A stretch of 64,000 nt of DNA, taken from NCBI GenBank assembly GCA_946811185.2, contig OX328101.1, positions 34,146,122-34,210,121 of the forward strand, written 5' to 3'. This document shows, in pieces, positions 45,401-56,676 of the stretch. Origin of the DNA: Hippopus hippopus (Eukaryota > Mollusca > Bivalvia > Cardiida > Cardiidae). The position numbers and the translations under genes were made by a program. Position 1 is the first letter of the stretch. Each line of letters starts with the position of its first letter. The notes beneath the pieces were generated by a model. That model saw nothing but the letters and a program-made list of their open reading frames with translations, made no database searches and was not told the DNA's origin.

Positions 45401-48400
45401 CATTAGTTGAATGACATTTAATTTGTCATCTACAAATACATGTACATTCAATTAGTGCAGTCTAACCTTTTTCGTCTAGTAATTAGTTAATGGTATTTAC
45501 TATACAAATAAATATTTCTTATAGTATGTAATAAAAACCCATCCTTTAAAAGCACAAGGATTAATTTAAAGCTTCTGGTAATTGGTTCTTTTTCCCCACA
45601 CATTCATTATTTTTTAATGCAAGCAAAAAATTCTGAACTTTTCCTTGTAAAATATGTATACATAACATGGATTGAAGTTTGTAAGGAGTAAATCTCTCAG
45701 TCTACCACAATGTTCCACTTGCTTTCAGGTACAAATTCCAAGTTATCTATGAATAATGTGAGACCATATTGGTTGTTAAATGTGTATTATTTGCTATGAC
45801 CTATCTGAAGAAACAGAATCTGTCAGCAATACCTTACAAACTCTCCTGTGGGATCCATTTTGCGTCCATACCTTACAGGACAAAAGCACTTGGGACACTG
45901 GAGAACTTTCTCGAATGCCGAACTAGACATCCACATCCAGTTCCCGGCACAAACTGACCAATCCGCATCAAGGAGGTACTTGTCAAATACCTACAATACA
46001 ATGTGTCAAATTAAAAAAGACATTCACTATTTTCTTAGACAAATACTTTGCATTAGATAACCTTTACCCCTTTACCAAACAATCACATTATAACTAACCT
46101 GAGGTGGTTCACCTCAATTTTATCTACTTTGATCTAGGTTCAGACTGCATACTGATGTTTAACTTTGGGGCCATGCAAGATCCCTCCTACAAGATGAGAG
46201 CATAGCCTGTTACACTACAGATGCAGAAGAGTGATGCATACGCTACAAGCCAAAGATCACAAGTAAAGGATAACAGAGCTATAGAAAATGAGACCTCAAC
46301 ATAAAACTTTGCCTCTTGACCACAAAACCAAAATTTAGACTTGACTATATTGAAAAGACTTGAAGACAGCACGACCAAATTTGACTGATGTGATGGGATC
46401 CCTCTCTGAGAGGGTGGAAAACATTATGGGAAGTAGAAAAATGCTATTTTCCAGCATTTCCTCCATTTTCAAAAGCCTGCTTCCTCCGGGCTGTCAACAC
46501 ATGGGGTTGTTTGGTTGGAGGTAAAACTACTTCAACTTAATAAAAATTTCTAGCCTGAAGTTAAAACAACTAGAACTTGTCACAGACGGACACATGGACG
46601 GACAGACTGACAGGCTGATTCCAGTATACCCCAGAAAACATTCGTTTTGCAGGGGTATAAATATATTGCCATTTAAAATCTCTTTTTGCCGACAAAAATA
46701 TCACCATAATGGACAGTGTAGATTCAGGGTAAGACAACATGGTCCGAGCAGTTGGATCTTGACCCGCAAAGTCAACAAAACCCAATTAAGTCACACTTAG
46801 CAGCTTAAGAGTTAATACATAACACAAAACATGATGACATGTACCTCACTGATGTCTTACCTTTAAACCTTCCTCCCAACTGATCCAAAGATCTCCTCTT
46901 GTTAGAAATGTGGAGACAGCATGCCTCGCAACATGATGTACCCAGCCTTCTTGTACTAACTGCTTCATGATAGCATCTATCCATGGGTAGCCAGTCTCTC
47001 CCTGTACGAGTATACATAAAATAGTTTTATATTCCTGAGGATGCTGAAACTTACACCTTGAGGGAATGAAAAATTTTCAGAGAGGCCAATTAGGCAGGAT
47101 CATCAAATTCCACAATTACCAGTATTATTTCTTCATTAATCCCTATGTCTTGGGTGCTCATTAGAAATATTTTGATGACACAATTTTTAGCTATTGCAAG
47201 CCAATGAAGAAACACCACTCCCTGGTTGCCTTTTCACTGGATCAGCCCCCCCCCCCCCCCCCCCCAAAAAAAAAAAAAAAAAATTCAATGGGCCATAACA
47301 CCTCTAAAATTCAAGCAATCAAAATATAAATTGCTATTGCACAAGTTCTCATTGTAAAAAGCCTTTCATTAAAACTTCAGCCAAACTGATTGAAAACTGT
47401 AGAAGAGGACACAAACTGGGTCTATGGAGGGAAAGCCAGTCTTGATTCTAGCATAACTAACTCTATACTTTTTTCAATTCCTGCATAAGTATTTTGATAA
47501 ATGCCTGTTCTACCTATTTACTCAACAACATATGTTCAGTCTACATAGGGTATCTTTACCTTTGCCCATTTATCTAATTTTTCAGGATCTGAATACCAGT
47601 TGATCTTCAAACAAATATCGTTGTCCTCCATCTTGTTGTAGTTATAGTTATTTATGGACATGGTGTAAAAATATTCCCTCCACACTAGCTGTCCACATAC
47701 AGATATGCTGAATGGCCTTTCTGGATTGTTCTGTATGTAAAGAATTTGTTACAAACAGACATACAATGTTACCACTTTTATTATTATTATTTAAGCAGAC
47801 TAATTTTGAAAACAGTGAGACAAAAGAAAAATTGATCATGAAGAACAATTTCTCTTTTTGTCCCATTTTCTCATGTTTTTATGCATATAACCATACAGTC
47901 ATGTTTTTCATGTTGATTATCAATATTTTAGGGAGTTTCAGTTAGTTTAAAAAAAGGGGAAAAAACCCTGCTAACATAGCCTTTAACTCTTTACCACACA
48001 ACTCTGTGTTTTCAAATCCCTGAAAAAGAAAACTTTTGGAAACATTGTTGAAAAAGGAGAAAATGCTAGTAACTAGCATTTTCTCCCTTTTCCAGAATGT
48101 TTTCTACTTTATTAAACAAAACTTTTCATCCTTTGAGTAACACTTAATTTGCTGTTCATTGTCTTAGTTGAGCGAAGATACTGGCACAAAATCCTAGCAG
48201 AAAATATTTGTTCTTATGAAAGTTGCTATCTTATTTGCTCATAGGAGAAATTTATCCTTTTGTGAAATGTTTTCAATTGAATTTTTGTGTTTATTATAAA
48301 GTTTCCATATTTTATCGGTGATATTTTTCCTTGAGTAAATTACCTTTTGAAATGAATCACGGAGAGCCCAGTAGAATTTCCGGACAGAGAGGCACCCAAA

Positions 48401-51400
48401 CCTCAGATGTGGGCTCAAACTTAGTGGGGCTCCTACCAGGTCTGGGTAAGCTTGATTGGGCATTGTTATACCTTCTTCAAAAGCCTACAAGTACAAGTAC
48501 ACTTTAATTCATTGTATTGTAAAACAAATACAGTAAATACTGGTTTTTCAGCATTTTCTCCTTTTTCTACAATGTTTTTACCCTTTTACAGACAAATCCA
48601 ATACTTTGAGCTACACTGATGGTGAAAGCTCTTAAAACACTGTGTGAAAAGTTAAAAGTACTGGTATCCAGTATTTTCTCCTTTTCCAACGATGTCTGTA
48701 CCCTTTGACAGACAAATCTCATCATTTTAGCTATCCATATGGATAAAAGATTGTGGGAAAAGGAGGAAATGCTGGTGACCACTCCTTTTTCAAAAACATT
48801 TTTGAGCCTATCAAAAACGAATGAATGTATGGTGTTTTATGACGCATCGACATCTAAGGTCATTTAGCGCGCAATAAAGAAGCAACGAAAGGAAACAACA
48901 GGATGTAAGAATGTGAGTCATGAGTATAATTATGATGAGAGATGTGTAATGAAATGATATGATAATGGAAAATAAATAAAATAGATATATAGTGATAAAA
49001 ATAAAATAGTCAAAATATGACAAAAAGGCTTAAAAAATATATCACAATTTTGTGTAAAGTCCAATTTCCTTAAGAAAAGCAATGTCCCTGAATAGATCGA
49101 CAACCTTTCTGGTATGCCTTGATCCGTCACTGGGGACAATTTTGCTGGGATTTATTTGTATTTCATAAAACTGATCTATTTGAATGTTTGATACTGTATA
49201 CAGTATCCAGATGAAATTTTCAAACAAACGGATCTTGTATTCTCGAATACCAGCAACTAAACTAAAGTGACCTTTTGTAAAATTATTAATTCATTTACAT
49301 CAAAGATCATAGATCATTCAAGATAAAATATACAAGTGAAAAAATGATATAAATAGAAAGTAAAAATATGAGTAACGAATAAATAATGAAAGATGTATAA
49401 TGAAATGATTCTGTAAAGGAAATAAACTGAATAGTATACAGTGATAGGAAGAAAAAAGTCTAAATAGCAATAAAAGGTTTTAAAACAATATCACAGTTTT
49501 GTATACAGTCCAATCTCTTTAAGGAAGGCAATAATTGCCTCAGTGTTGACAGAATCAAAGAGAGCTCTCATGCTGTCAACACTAAAATGTTTGGAACGAA
49601 TTGGATGAAGATCAACGAATCCCATAATTTGAGCTAACCTGATTGGTTGTATTGGGGTTTAACGCCACTTTAACAGCTAAGGTCATATCATGGCGGTCGG
49701 TGACGCACATGTGTTTCCTGGCTTTCTCACACCAGTACTAACACAACTTTCTTTCCAAAGCCACCGACTACTTTTCTCACATGCTTCAGCAGAGGTGAGA
49801 GGCGAAAATACGCCGGAAAGAAAGTTCGCCTCAACCGGGTATCGAACTCACAACCACCAGGTCATGAGTCCGACACGCTCACCACTGAGCCACCCGGGTG
49901 GGCTGAGCTAACCCGATGGAGATCTCTTAATAACATTGTGGCGAGAAGGAGAAAAAATGCTGGAGACGAGTAATTCTTCCTTTTTTCACCATGCTTATGA
50001 CTCTGTGAGAGAAAATCCAACAATTTTAGCCACATTCAGTTTGCTGCAAGAAAGTGCTTTTGGCTGGTCTAGTCTAAGATTCTGTCACATGGTTAAAATA
50101 AGTGGAAATTTGAAATGATTTTTCAGTCATCTGATTCCAACTAACTCATTTGCCCAACAGTTATTGCAAGTACCTAAGATTTATAGTGATTTATTCAAGG
50201 TTGTAAGTTGACTTGTTTGCAGTTTCTAAATAGACTTGTGTTGATCAACTGACCTTTTTCTCCACTTCCATTCGTCTTTCAAATAGTTTTAATGCTTGGG
50301 ACTCTCCACCTTTCCAACTGTTCACTTGAAATTTCTGTTTTTCATCTTCTGGTGTTATGCCTATGGAAGGAAAGAGAGGGAAAAGCATTTCCTTTAAATC
50401 TTTATCAGACAAAAGAATTTTTGACTCCATCATATTGAAAGCATTTGCAAACAACATAATTTTTAACATTTTTCCAAATGTGTCTGAAGTGGTGGTATCT
50501 ATCTTTCAAAAGGGTAGCAAATATAGTGGGAAAAGGAGAAAATACTGGCTACCACCATTTTCTTCTTTTCCCACAATGTTTGTGTAAGCCTTCTTCCTTA
50601 GTGTTGTTAAACTTGGAATGGTGTGCAAAAGGGTTAAACAGTAAAATTTTTAAACAAATAACAAAACAAAATAATTGAAATGCATTTCTTATTACCCCCT
50701 GCAACAAATTTGCAGCTGACAAGTTTGAAAACATTACAGTAGGGTACTGATAATCAAATAGAAATAAGGTAAAATATATATGTCATGAAAAAATATTTTG
50801 GCAAAAAGATTAATTGCTTAAAATCAGTAATTACTACTTTTGCCACAAAATGTTAAATTGTGGTCTTAAGCAAGAATCAGAATTCTTCCACAGTGATACA
50901 TTGTGTTTCATTAAACGCTGTTTTCAATATTATTTTAATTATATCTTGGCCGCCAGTGCAACTATCCATGCTTTCTGAAGAGTTTTTGTTACCAGTACTG
51001 CACACAATATTCTTCTTAAACCACTGGCTACTTTTCAACAAAACCATAATCTGAAAAATGATTAGCAGTGCAAGAGGAATGAATCCTGTCACAATGACTA
51101 TCATCAATCCTCCAAAGAAATTGGCTGAACTTGGGATTCCATCCATTCAACCTGGTCTCAAGTCCTGTGCGCTACCAACTGCACTACCATGGCTCAGCAC
51201 TTCTCCCACATGGTATGCAATACATGTATAATGTAAAGTGTTATTTAATGAGTAGCTTTATCACACAACAGTTAATATTCTTTTGCTCTTTCATAGACAG
51301 AGTTGATCAAGATTAAATTACAGTGTTATCCTGATCTTCAGAGTCCAAAAAAAAAGAAACACATGAAAGTTAAAATCTGCTTATTGTGAAGCTAATAACA

Positions 51401-54400
51401 TGGACAAGCCTACCTAAAGCTTCCAGACTAGGGATACCATACAGCTGATCATGATTTTCTCTCACTGGTAGGGTCACTTTGGAGAAGTCTGGATCAGCCA
51501 CTGGTCTGGGTGGGTCCCCTATAACACCTGCCACTTGGTTAAACAGCATGTAAGTATGTGGTGGCCTTCCACCATTGTTTTCAATGATCCTGAAACAGAT
51601 ACATGTGTAAGTTGTATGTGTACAAGGGATGTTTCTTTTTGGAATTACAGCACAAAAACTGGTGCAACAATAAAAAAGTAGGATAATTTCACTGATAGGA
51701 AAATATCTAATAATTAAGAAAACAGCTGTATATAAAATCTGCAAGAAATAGGAAGCCTTCAAAATAGGAGAAATAAAAAAATCACAGGTACTGGTAATCA
51801 ATTCTAGAAGTTCTGACATAAATTTTGTGATTCCAGTTTTGACCCCAAATTTCAGAAATGTCTCCAACTTTTCAGAATGTGTTAGACAATTGACTCCACT
51901 TCTCACAATCTTTGCCAGAAACACAGGTCCAACTGACCACATAAGTCTATCTGATAACATACCATTTTGCTTTGGGCGTAAGTCAACAATAAACAGTGCA
52001 AAAAATCAGCTTGAAAACCCACCTCAACTTACGAAAAAGCCCAGGCAAAAATCATGTGGACAATTGATGTCAAATCAGCCGCCATTTTCATAACTTATGC
52101 ATTCAATTAGGTGGTCATTTCACTCTTGAAATTGGACCAAAATAATTGCAATATCAAGGGTTTTTTATTCAAAATGTCTCCATGAACTGGAGAGTGTAGA
52201 TAAAGGATCAGACTAAATAAATTGTATGGACTGATCTTGATCTATACTGAACACAAAAGCAACTACTGTCCTGTTGTGAAAGGGACTTAAATGTTGAGGA
52301 AATAGTAGAAATTGTTTGTTAAATCATTGGTAAATCTAGAAAGTGTTAACCATTAATTTATGGGGTAAACTGTTTTCCAATCTATCAATTTTTCAAAAAG
52401 CAATTTCTTCTTTTTCCTCAACATTTTCAAAAGGCACTTTCTGCAGGGGCCTGAAAAGTCGTGAGGGAAATAATTAAAACCGTAATCGTGTTGATCCCAT
52501 AGAATAATAAAGCATAGTTAAATACTAAACCTTGTTTTTATGTTTATTTACTGGTAATCCATTTTACTGATATATTTTCATACGCATTCTTTTTAGGTCT
52601 ACGGCTGTCACAACTTAATTTTTCAAAAATAGCCAGAGGAGTTACTTTCTTTTCTAACCAGACAGAACATGTGACATGACAGCCCAACTGTCTAGAAATA
52701 TTCATAAGAAGATGCAAAAAGGCAGTATCATCTCATGTTGCGCAGGCAAGATATTGGCTTACTGCATGATCATGAATGTGTTGATTGGAAATCAGTGTGT
52801 CACTGGGTATAAAGTTCTTTGAACAGTTGTAAATGTCCACACAAACACTGGCATTACAACTGTATTGCTATGAGACATTGGCCTGTTATGCCATACCCAA
52901 CACATGTTTTATGCAAATATACCTGTACCTCTCATGGTCTGAATGACACATTCTGATCAATTTTGTAGACCTTTGTTGACTTATGAACGAGTCCAAGCAA
53001 AATCCTTCCTAGATTCCTCCAGAACACCACCTTGACTTACGACTGAGGTTGACTTATGACCAAAGCAAAATGGTACGTCATACTGACAACAAAGGGCATA
53101 CTGACATCACAGGTCATCCTGACAATATGTGTAACATTTGACTTACTCTTCAGGGTCCCACAGGGTGTGGGATATTTTTTCCACCCACTCCACACCCATC
53201 TCCTCACACAACCTCTTCACTGCATCATCTCTTGGCTGCCAGATAGGCTCAGGGTCCTGTTCAAATGTCAACCTTTCTATGTCCCACTCCTACAAGTGCA
53301 AAGAAACTAATGTCTTTTAGTCATAGCCTATAATTTCCTCTTTTTTTACTTTCACATCAATGTAATATTTTTGCATACAAGCCATGCTTTGGCAAAAAGG
53401 GTTTAACTTCTGCATCTCCGTGATGCACTGTACCAAGCACGTCATCACATTAAATCATGGATCCATAAAATCTGTCATGTCTAACACCCAACTGAGTCCT
53501 GAGACAGACTGGGTTTTTTGACAAGCAAAAAATTGACCAATATCAAAAGACTGTGAAGGCTGACCTGGGTTGATACTTTCTGCAGATACACTAAACCCCC
53601 TTTTCACAGAGCATGTCTAATATGTATATTGTTTCAATGCTACAGATTAAGACATTTTAACCCCTGTAGCACTGTAAACAGATTTTATTGCCTGTGCAAG
53701 CAGGGTAGATCAAGATCAAACTATACAGAATGTACAGTCTGATCTTGATCTACTAAGTCCACTTTTTGGTAAGGTACTATGATAAACATAGCTTTGAAAT
53801 TGCAATATCTGAATGTGTAGTACTGAGTGAGAATGTCCATTTCATTTTGTTTTTACCCACTGCCATAAAATCCAGACTTTTAATGACCCTAGAGAAGAAG
53901 GCTTTTGAAAACATTGTGGGAAAAGGAGAAAATGCTGGTAACCTCCTTTTCAGAGGCTGACCTGGGCCGAAACTTTTCGCTAATGGTCAATTTTCTGCAT
54001 GTCCAATAACCAGTATACCCAATGACTGCCGATCGTTATACAAAGTGGCTTTTATGGATCCATAATTGTGACGACTTGCTTGGTATCATGGATCACGGAG
54101 ATACATTAAGCTCCCTTTTGCCACAGCATGACCCATATAAAGATATACAGAACAAGCAGCAATCTAATTCTCTTACTTGAAACAAGGTTCGAAAAACCTG
54201 AACTGGATTGCCAAAGAAAACATATAACCGTCCGCCAACTTTCTTCAAGTTATTGTCCAGATCGTTTAGTGCCTCCAGTAGAAACCTTGTGCGATTGTAC
54301 CCAGCTGTTTTAGTCCCTGAAAAAGTATGATACAGTCTTTTAACTGTGTCACTTTCAGTGTTACTTTCAACATCTTCAACATACATAGGTTCAAATAAGT

Positions 54401-55422
54401 GCTAGTAGGGAATCTACAATTCTAAAAGCATTATTTTCAAACTAAACCGTATGTTGTGGTTACTCACTAGAACTATCTCAACGAGACAACTCTGCTGACT
54501 ACCCACAACATACTATTCAACTCTTTACCAAACGACAAAATTTTTGACTGGACCAAATTGAAAGCATTTGCAGACAACAAATTAAATGTTTCTAAATTAG
54601 TGATTTCTATCCTTGACAGGGTAGAAAACATTGTGCGAAAAGGAGAAAAGGCTGGTTACCAGCATTTTCTCTCAATGTTTTCAAAAGGCTTTTCTTTCAG
54701 GGTCGTTAAAAGTTGGGATTGTGTGGTAAAGAGTTAAGAGGCTTTACTCTTTGAACCAAGAGATTCCACTATTATCTGTAACTATGGATAACACCAAACA
54801 GACGACTCATTAACAGATAAAAGCTTTTTCACTGTAGAAAAGAATTCTTTTTATATTTTTAACGATGATCTTGCCATTTGAATTGTAGATCAAAGGGCCT
54901 ATATACATTATGAATGAATCGATAAAAACCATACAAGAATCTACTTTTCACTTTGCTAATGAGTAATGAAATCCCAATTTTTATCATAACTTGTTCAATA
55001 GTTCACACATTACCACCTACAGGTGATTTTTTTTCAAAAAGATGCAGATTGCTTTTTGAAAAGATTGTGACACAAAGAGAAATTGCTATTAAAATAGGAG
55101 CTCTTTCTCCCTCAGCAAAAGTCTTAAAAGTGTTCCACTGCAAGACATTGAGGACAAAAAAGAAAATTGTTGAAGCTAAAATAACACATGACATTTTGTT
55201 CCATTGATCAGTATGTATACAAAGCCATGGAATGAATAAAGATCTGCAATGTGAGAACTCACATTTTTAAAATACAAACTTACCAGCAACTTCTCCATCA
55301 AAAACAAACACAGGATAGAAGTTACCGCCATCTTTGATTGCCTCCAACAGTGCAGGACCATCATGAAGACGTAGTCCGTGCCTGAACCAGTGAATGGAAG
55401 ATGTAATGCTCCCTGCTGGCAT
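42303..55422 (-). CDS. cry1: Drosophila-type (type I) cryptochrome gene, 11 coding exons, 546 residues
   Basis: Eleven exons join with consistent phases into a 546-residue protein; Drosophila CRY has 542. It is a FAD-binding blue-light receptor that resets the circadian clock in insects. The N-terminal photolyase-like domain starts [21 protein letters not shown] and SHTLWDPEE follow, then the FAD loop [10 protein letters not shown] (about 213-222) and [17 protein letters not shown]. The electron-transfer tryptophans W327, W381 and W404 match Drosophila W342, W397 and W420. C400 matches Cys416 next to the flavin, typical of type I CRY. The [11 protein letters not shown] signature separates it from vertebrate-type CRY, which has DWSINAGSWMW. 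The C-terminal tail keeps F-x-W (F521, W523) where Drosophila has FFW, and runs 23 residues past the Trp. The ATG at 55422 lies 4 bases inside an exon that starts at an AG acceptor, so an untranslated 5' exon is expected upstream. Photolyase is less likely because of the tail and Cys400. Confidence 0.95.
42478..42675 (+). mobile_element. H1 element, decayed
   Basis: It lies in cry intron 10 between exon 11 and the pogo-like element. Confidence 0.5.
42696..44275. mobile_element. Pogo/Tigger-like element without transposase, in cry intron 10
   Basis: The ends CAGCAAAACCTTGATATTTC and, in reverse, CAGTAAAACCTTGATAATTC are imperfect inverted repeats typical of pogo/Tigger elements. TA flanks both sides (42694-42695, 44276-44277). 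The 1580-bp interior has no transposase-like frame. TTCGA motifs recur near both ends. It contains a short GGGATC palindrome at 43354-43383. Confidence 0.75.
43354..43383. repeat. GGGATC palindrome, second copy
   Basis: CAGGGATCGTAT and ATATGATCCCTG with a short loop; related to 23322-23362. Confidence 0.8.
44437..44636 (+). mobile_element. H1 element, hairpin half deleted
   Basis: GCTGGTAACC is followed at once by the right arm. It ends at TTAA, 49 bases from cry exon 10. Confidence 0.65.
44685..44884 (-). CDS. cry1: cry exon 10
   Basis: The acceptor is TTGTCTTACAG and the donor TAAAG before GTAAAA. It encodes [18 protein letters not shown] and [14 protein letters not shown]. Confidence 0.95.
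45293..45495 (+). mobile_element. H1 element, hairpin half deleted
   Basis: The arms match and the second stem is replaced by A-rich sequence. Confidence 0.55.
45833..45990 (-). CDS. cry1: cry exon 9
   Basis: The acceptor is TATTGTAG and the donor TGTAAG before GTATTG. It encodes [20 protein letters not shown], with C400 and W404 beside the flavin. Confidence 0.96.
46312..46518 (-). mobile_element. H1 hairpin element, worn
   Basis: The stem GGGAAGTAGAAAAATGCT is retained. Confidence 0.65.
46690..46815 (-). mobile_element. G2 element, worn
   Basis: GGACAGTGTAGATTCAGG through CTTAGCAGCTTAAGAGTTAA, in cry intron 8. Confidence 0.6.
46861..47001 (-). CDS. cry1: cry exon 8
   Basis: The acceptor is CTCGTACAG and the donor TTAAAG before GTAAGA. 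It encodes [12 protein letters not shown] and [20 protein letters not shown], with H361-H362 and W381. Confidence 0.96.
47246..47282. repeat. Run of about 20 C followed by about 17 A
   Basis: Visible homopolymers in cry intron 7. Exact lengths are prone to sequencing error. Confidence 0.9.
47560..47730 (-). CDS. cry1: cry exon 7
   Basis: The acceptor is TTTACATACAG and the donor GCAAAG before GTAAAG. It encodes [13 protein letters not shown] and NDICLKINW, with W327 the outer tryptophan of the triad. The segment before GQL is a few residues shorter than in Drosophila. Confidence 0.95.
47983..48152 (+). mobile_element. H1 hairpin element, 3' truncated
   Basis: TTAA start. The centre is GCTAGTAACTAGC. 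Confidence 0.75.
48344..48484 (-). CDS. cry1: cry exon 6
   Basis: The acceptor is GTACTTGTAG and the donor CAAAAG before GTAATT. It encodes [17 protein letters not shown], nearly the same as Drosophila. Confidence 0.95.
48540..48790 (+). mobile_element. Cluster of three partial H1 hairpins
   Basis: Three partial hairpin cores follow each other at spacings of about 110 and 85 bp, each with a worn right arm (GACAAATC motif). Confidence 0.6.
48900..49600. repeat. Direct duplication of a segment of about 190 bp
   Basis: 48900-49090 and 49340-49530 share AATGAAATGAT, ATAGTGATA, ATATCACA, TTTTGT and CAGTCCAATCT-type blocks in order. The 108-bp repeat type follows the first copy. Confidence 0.65.
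49642..49905 (-). mobile_element. S2 SINE
   Basis: Full-length reverse copy of the 21484 type, in cry intron 5. Confidence 0.83.
49918..50100 (+). mobile_element. H1 hairpin element, worn
   Basis: GCTGGAGACGAG at the centre. It directly follows a SINE. Confidence 0.55.
50254..50360 (-). CDS. cry1: cry exon 5, FAD loop
   Basis: The acceptor is CCTTCCATAG and the donor AAAAAG before GTCAGT, a weaker site. It encodes [16 protein letters not shown], the flavin-contacting W-x-GGE segment. Confidence 0.94.
50393..50636 (-). mobile_element. H1 hairpin element
   Basis: It lies in cry intron 4 and starts only about 30 bp from exon 5. The centre is ACTGGCTACCACC. Confidence 0.75.
50905..51200 (-). 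mobile_element. S1 SINE, worn head
   Basis: Same body as the copy at 9180 (ATTGATGATAGTCATTGTGA). It lies in cry intron 4. Confidence 0.75.
51414..51589 (-). CDS. cry1: cry exon 4
   Basis: The acceptor is ATCTGTTTCAG and the donor TTTAG before GTAGGC. It is phase 2 in and phase 1 out. It encodes [16 protein letters not shown] and [12 protein letters not shown]. Confidence 0.95.
52180..52290 (+). mobile_element. G2 fragment
   Basis: Hairpin of GATCAGACTAAATAAATTGT and GACTGATCTTGATC type. Confidence 0.5.
52340..52480 (-). mobile_element. H1 fragment
   Basis: Right arm and part of the stem. Confidence 0.4.
53147..53289 (-). CDS. cry1: cry exon 3
   Basis: The acceptor is CACTTGTAG and the donor GAAGA before GTAAGTC. 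It encodes [12 protein letters not shown] and SHTLWDPEE, both conserved in type I cryptochromes. Confidence 0.95.
53381..53613 (+). mobile_element. M5 element, hairpin deleted
   Basis: The ends match. Only GACTGTGAAGGCTGACCTGG remains of the stem. It lies in cry intron 2. Confidence 0.75.
53655..53765 (+). mobile_element. G2 element, partial
   Basis: Near-perfect hairpin GTAGATCAAGATCAAACT to TGATCTTGATCTAC. Confidence 0.65.
53866..53942 (+). mobile_element. H1 left half, cut by M5
   Basis: It ends at GCTGGTAACC, where a reversed M5 element begins. Confidence 0.7.
53943..54134 (-). mobile_element. M5 element, truncated
   Basis: It begins inside the hairpin, abutting a cut H1 copy. Confidence 0.75.
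54177..54316 (-). CDS. cry1: cry exon 2
   Basis: The acceptor is CTTTTTCAG and the donor TTTCAA before GTAAGAG. It encodes [17 protein letters not shown], close to Drosophila GTKNVGYNRMRFLL. Confidence 0.95.
54519..54736 (-). mobile_element. H1 hairpin element
   Basis: The centre is GCTGGTTACCAGC. It lies in cry intron 1. Confidence 0.85.
55284..55422 (-). CDS. cry1: cry exon 1 (first coding)
   Basis: The exon begins at 55426 after TGCTTTACAG, with the ATG at 55422-55420 (AAGGATGCC). It encodes [11 protein letters not shown] and PVFVFDGE. The donor is GCTG before GTAAGT, phase 1. Confidence 0.93.
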
Positions 55423-55550
55423 CCTTCTGTAAAGCAGACATCTTATTATTGTAAATTCATCCTTAAAGTACACTTTCTTAACTTTAGTCAGTCTTAACGT
55501 ATTTATTTACATCCAATGTGAAACAACTTCGAACAACTTACATAAATACT

Positions 55551-55756
55551 CTACCACACAATCCCTCACTGCCCTGAAGGAAAAGCCTTTTGAAAACATT
55601 GAGGAAAATGGAGAAATGCTAGTAACCAGCATTTTCTCCTTTTCCCACAATGTTTTCTTCCGTATCAAAAACAGAAATTGCCAATTTAGCAACTTTGTCA
55701 TCTGCAAATGCTTTCTATTTGGTCCAGTAAAAAATCTGTCATTTAGTAAAGAGTTA
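55551..55756 (+). mobile_element. H1 hairpin element upstream of cry
   Basis: The palindrome is intact. It starts about 125 bp upstream of the first cry coding exon. Confidence 0.82.
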
Positions 55757-55814
55757 ATCATTCTCAATGATTGCCTGCTAGAAACTTTAAAGTTCTCTTT
55801 ATGTGGTGTGGGTA

Positions 55815-55912
55815 TTTCTAAAGGTTGACTCAGCTCATCACTGGATTCAAACCAGGAACTTTCCATGTGAGAGGCTCTACCCCTGTATCACTGTCTCTCA
55901 CCTGACTTTATT
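55815..55912 (-). mobile_element. tRNA-SINE head remnant
   Basis: On the - strand: GATACAGGGGTAGAG (A-box like) and GGTTTGAATCC (B box). Confidence 0.5.
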
Positions 55913-55990
55913 TGCCTTTGCAGTGAATGTAAATTAAGATCAGACTGCATAAAACATGTAGTCTAATCCATGACCTTAACTGCAAACCTT
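55910..55990 (+). mobile_element. G2 fragment
   Basis: TTAAGATCAGACTGCATAAA and GTAGTCTAATC form a worn hairpin. Confidence 0.5.
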
Positions 55991-56620
55991 TCAACCAATC
56001 ACAATACATCATTTATCCATAAAATCCTCATCTATCATGTTTACCAACATTAATCCATTTGACATAGAACAGAAAGGTCATGGAATTATATTAAAAAATG
56101 TCAGGGAACTGTCTTCAAATCTGTCCAGGAACTGTCTTGTAGGAGAACTCTCGGACTCTTGTTCCCAATTTCTTCATTTCCCAAAATATTTTCATATGTA
56201 TCTGTGTTTAAAAACCCAGATTCATGTTGATTGTCTCTATGCTATATTACAAAGGGTCTTCTGGAATTGTTCCACCGCTAATTTCTATCAAATCATAGAC
56301 ACACGTGTGTATGAGTGTCTATGAAGCAAGACTCAGGCCTTTGACTTGATTTACTGTTGTTATGTCCGAATATAGTGGTACTTTAGAGTAAACAACTCTC
56401 CATAATTCAATATTCCACCAGTTTATAGGGTAGTATTACACATCCCAGGGTTACTGCTTCCATACAAACCTGTGGGTTACACACTTGCCTTTTATTCAAC
56501 TGAAAAGCTGTCCTTTACAGGGTTTCATGTACACGCGTAAAAGCGTAAACAAAATATTCAATGCTGGAAGCCATTTTCCTTCCGTCGCACCTGCGAGAAT
56601 GAAACTCCGCCTTTCAAAGT

Positions 56621-56676
56621 CACGTGAAAATAAAATGATTATAATAGTGCAAGGGAAACAACCACTAATGACGTAA
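56621..56676 (-). promoter_or_regulatory. Possible upstream control region of cry (E-box CACGTG, CRE-like TGACGTAA)
   Basis: About 1.2 kb upstream of the cry start codon, a locally CpG-richer patch has a perfect E-box CACGTG at 56621-56626 and a CRE-like TGACGTAA at 56669-56676. E-boxes drive clock genes through CLOCK-CYCLE. No transcription start is visible, and single 6-8 bp sites arise easily by chance. Confidence 0.25.

Noticed and set aside
46805..47017. 70-codon - strand frame
   Set aside because: It is a wrong-frame reading of cry exon 8.
47246..47282. C/A homopolymer as a functional signal
   Set aside because: More likely a simple repeat with uncertain length; no reason to assign a role.
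51370..51960. 196-codon - strand frame as one gene
   Set aside because: Only 51414-51589 is coding (cry exon 4). The rest is intron that happens to stay open.
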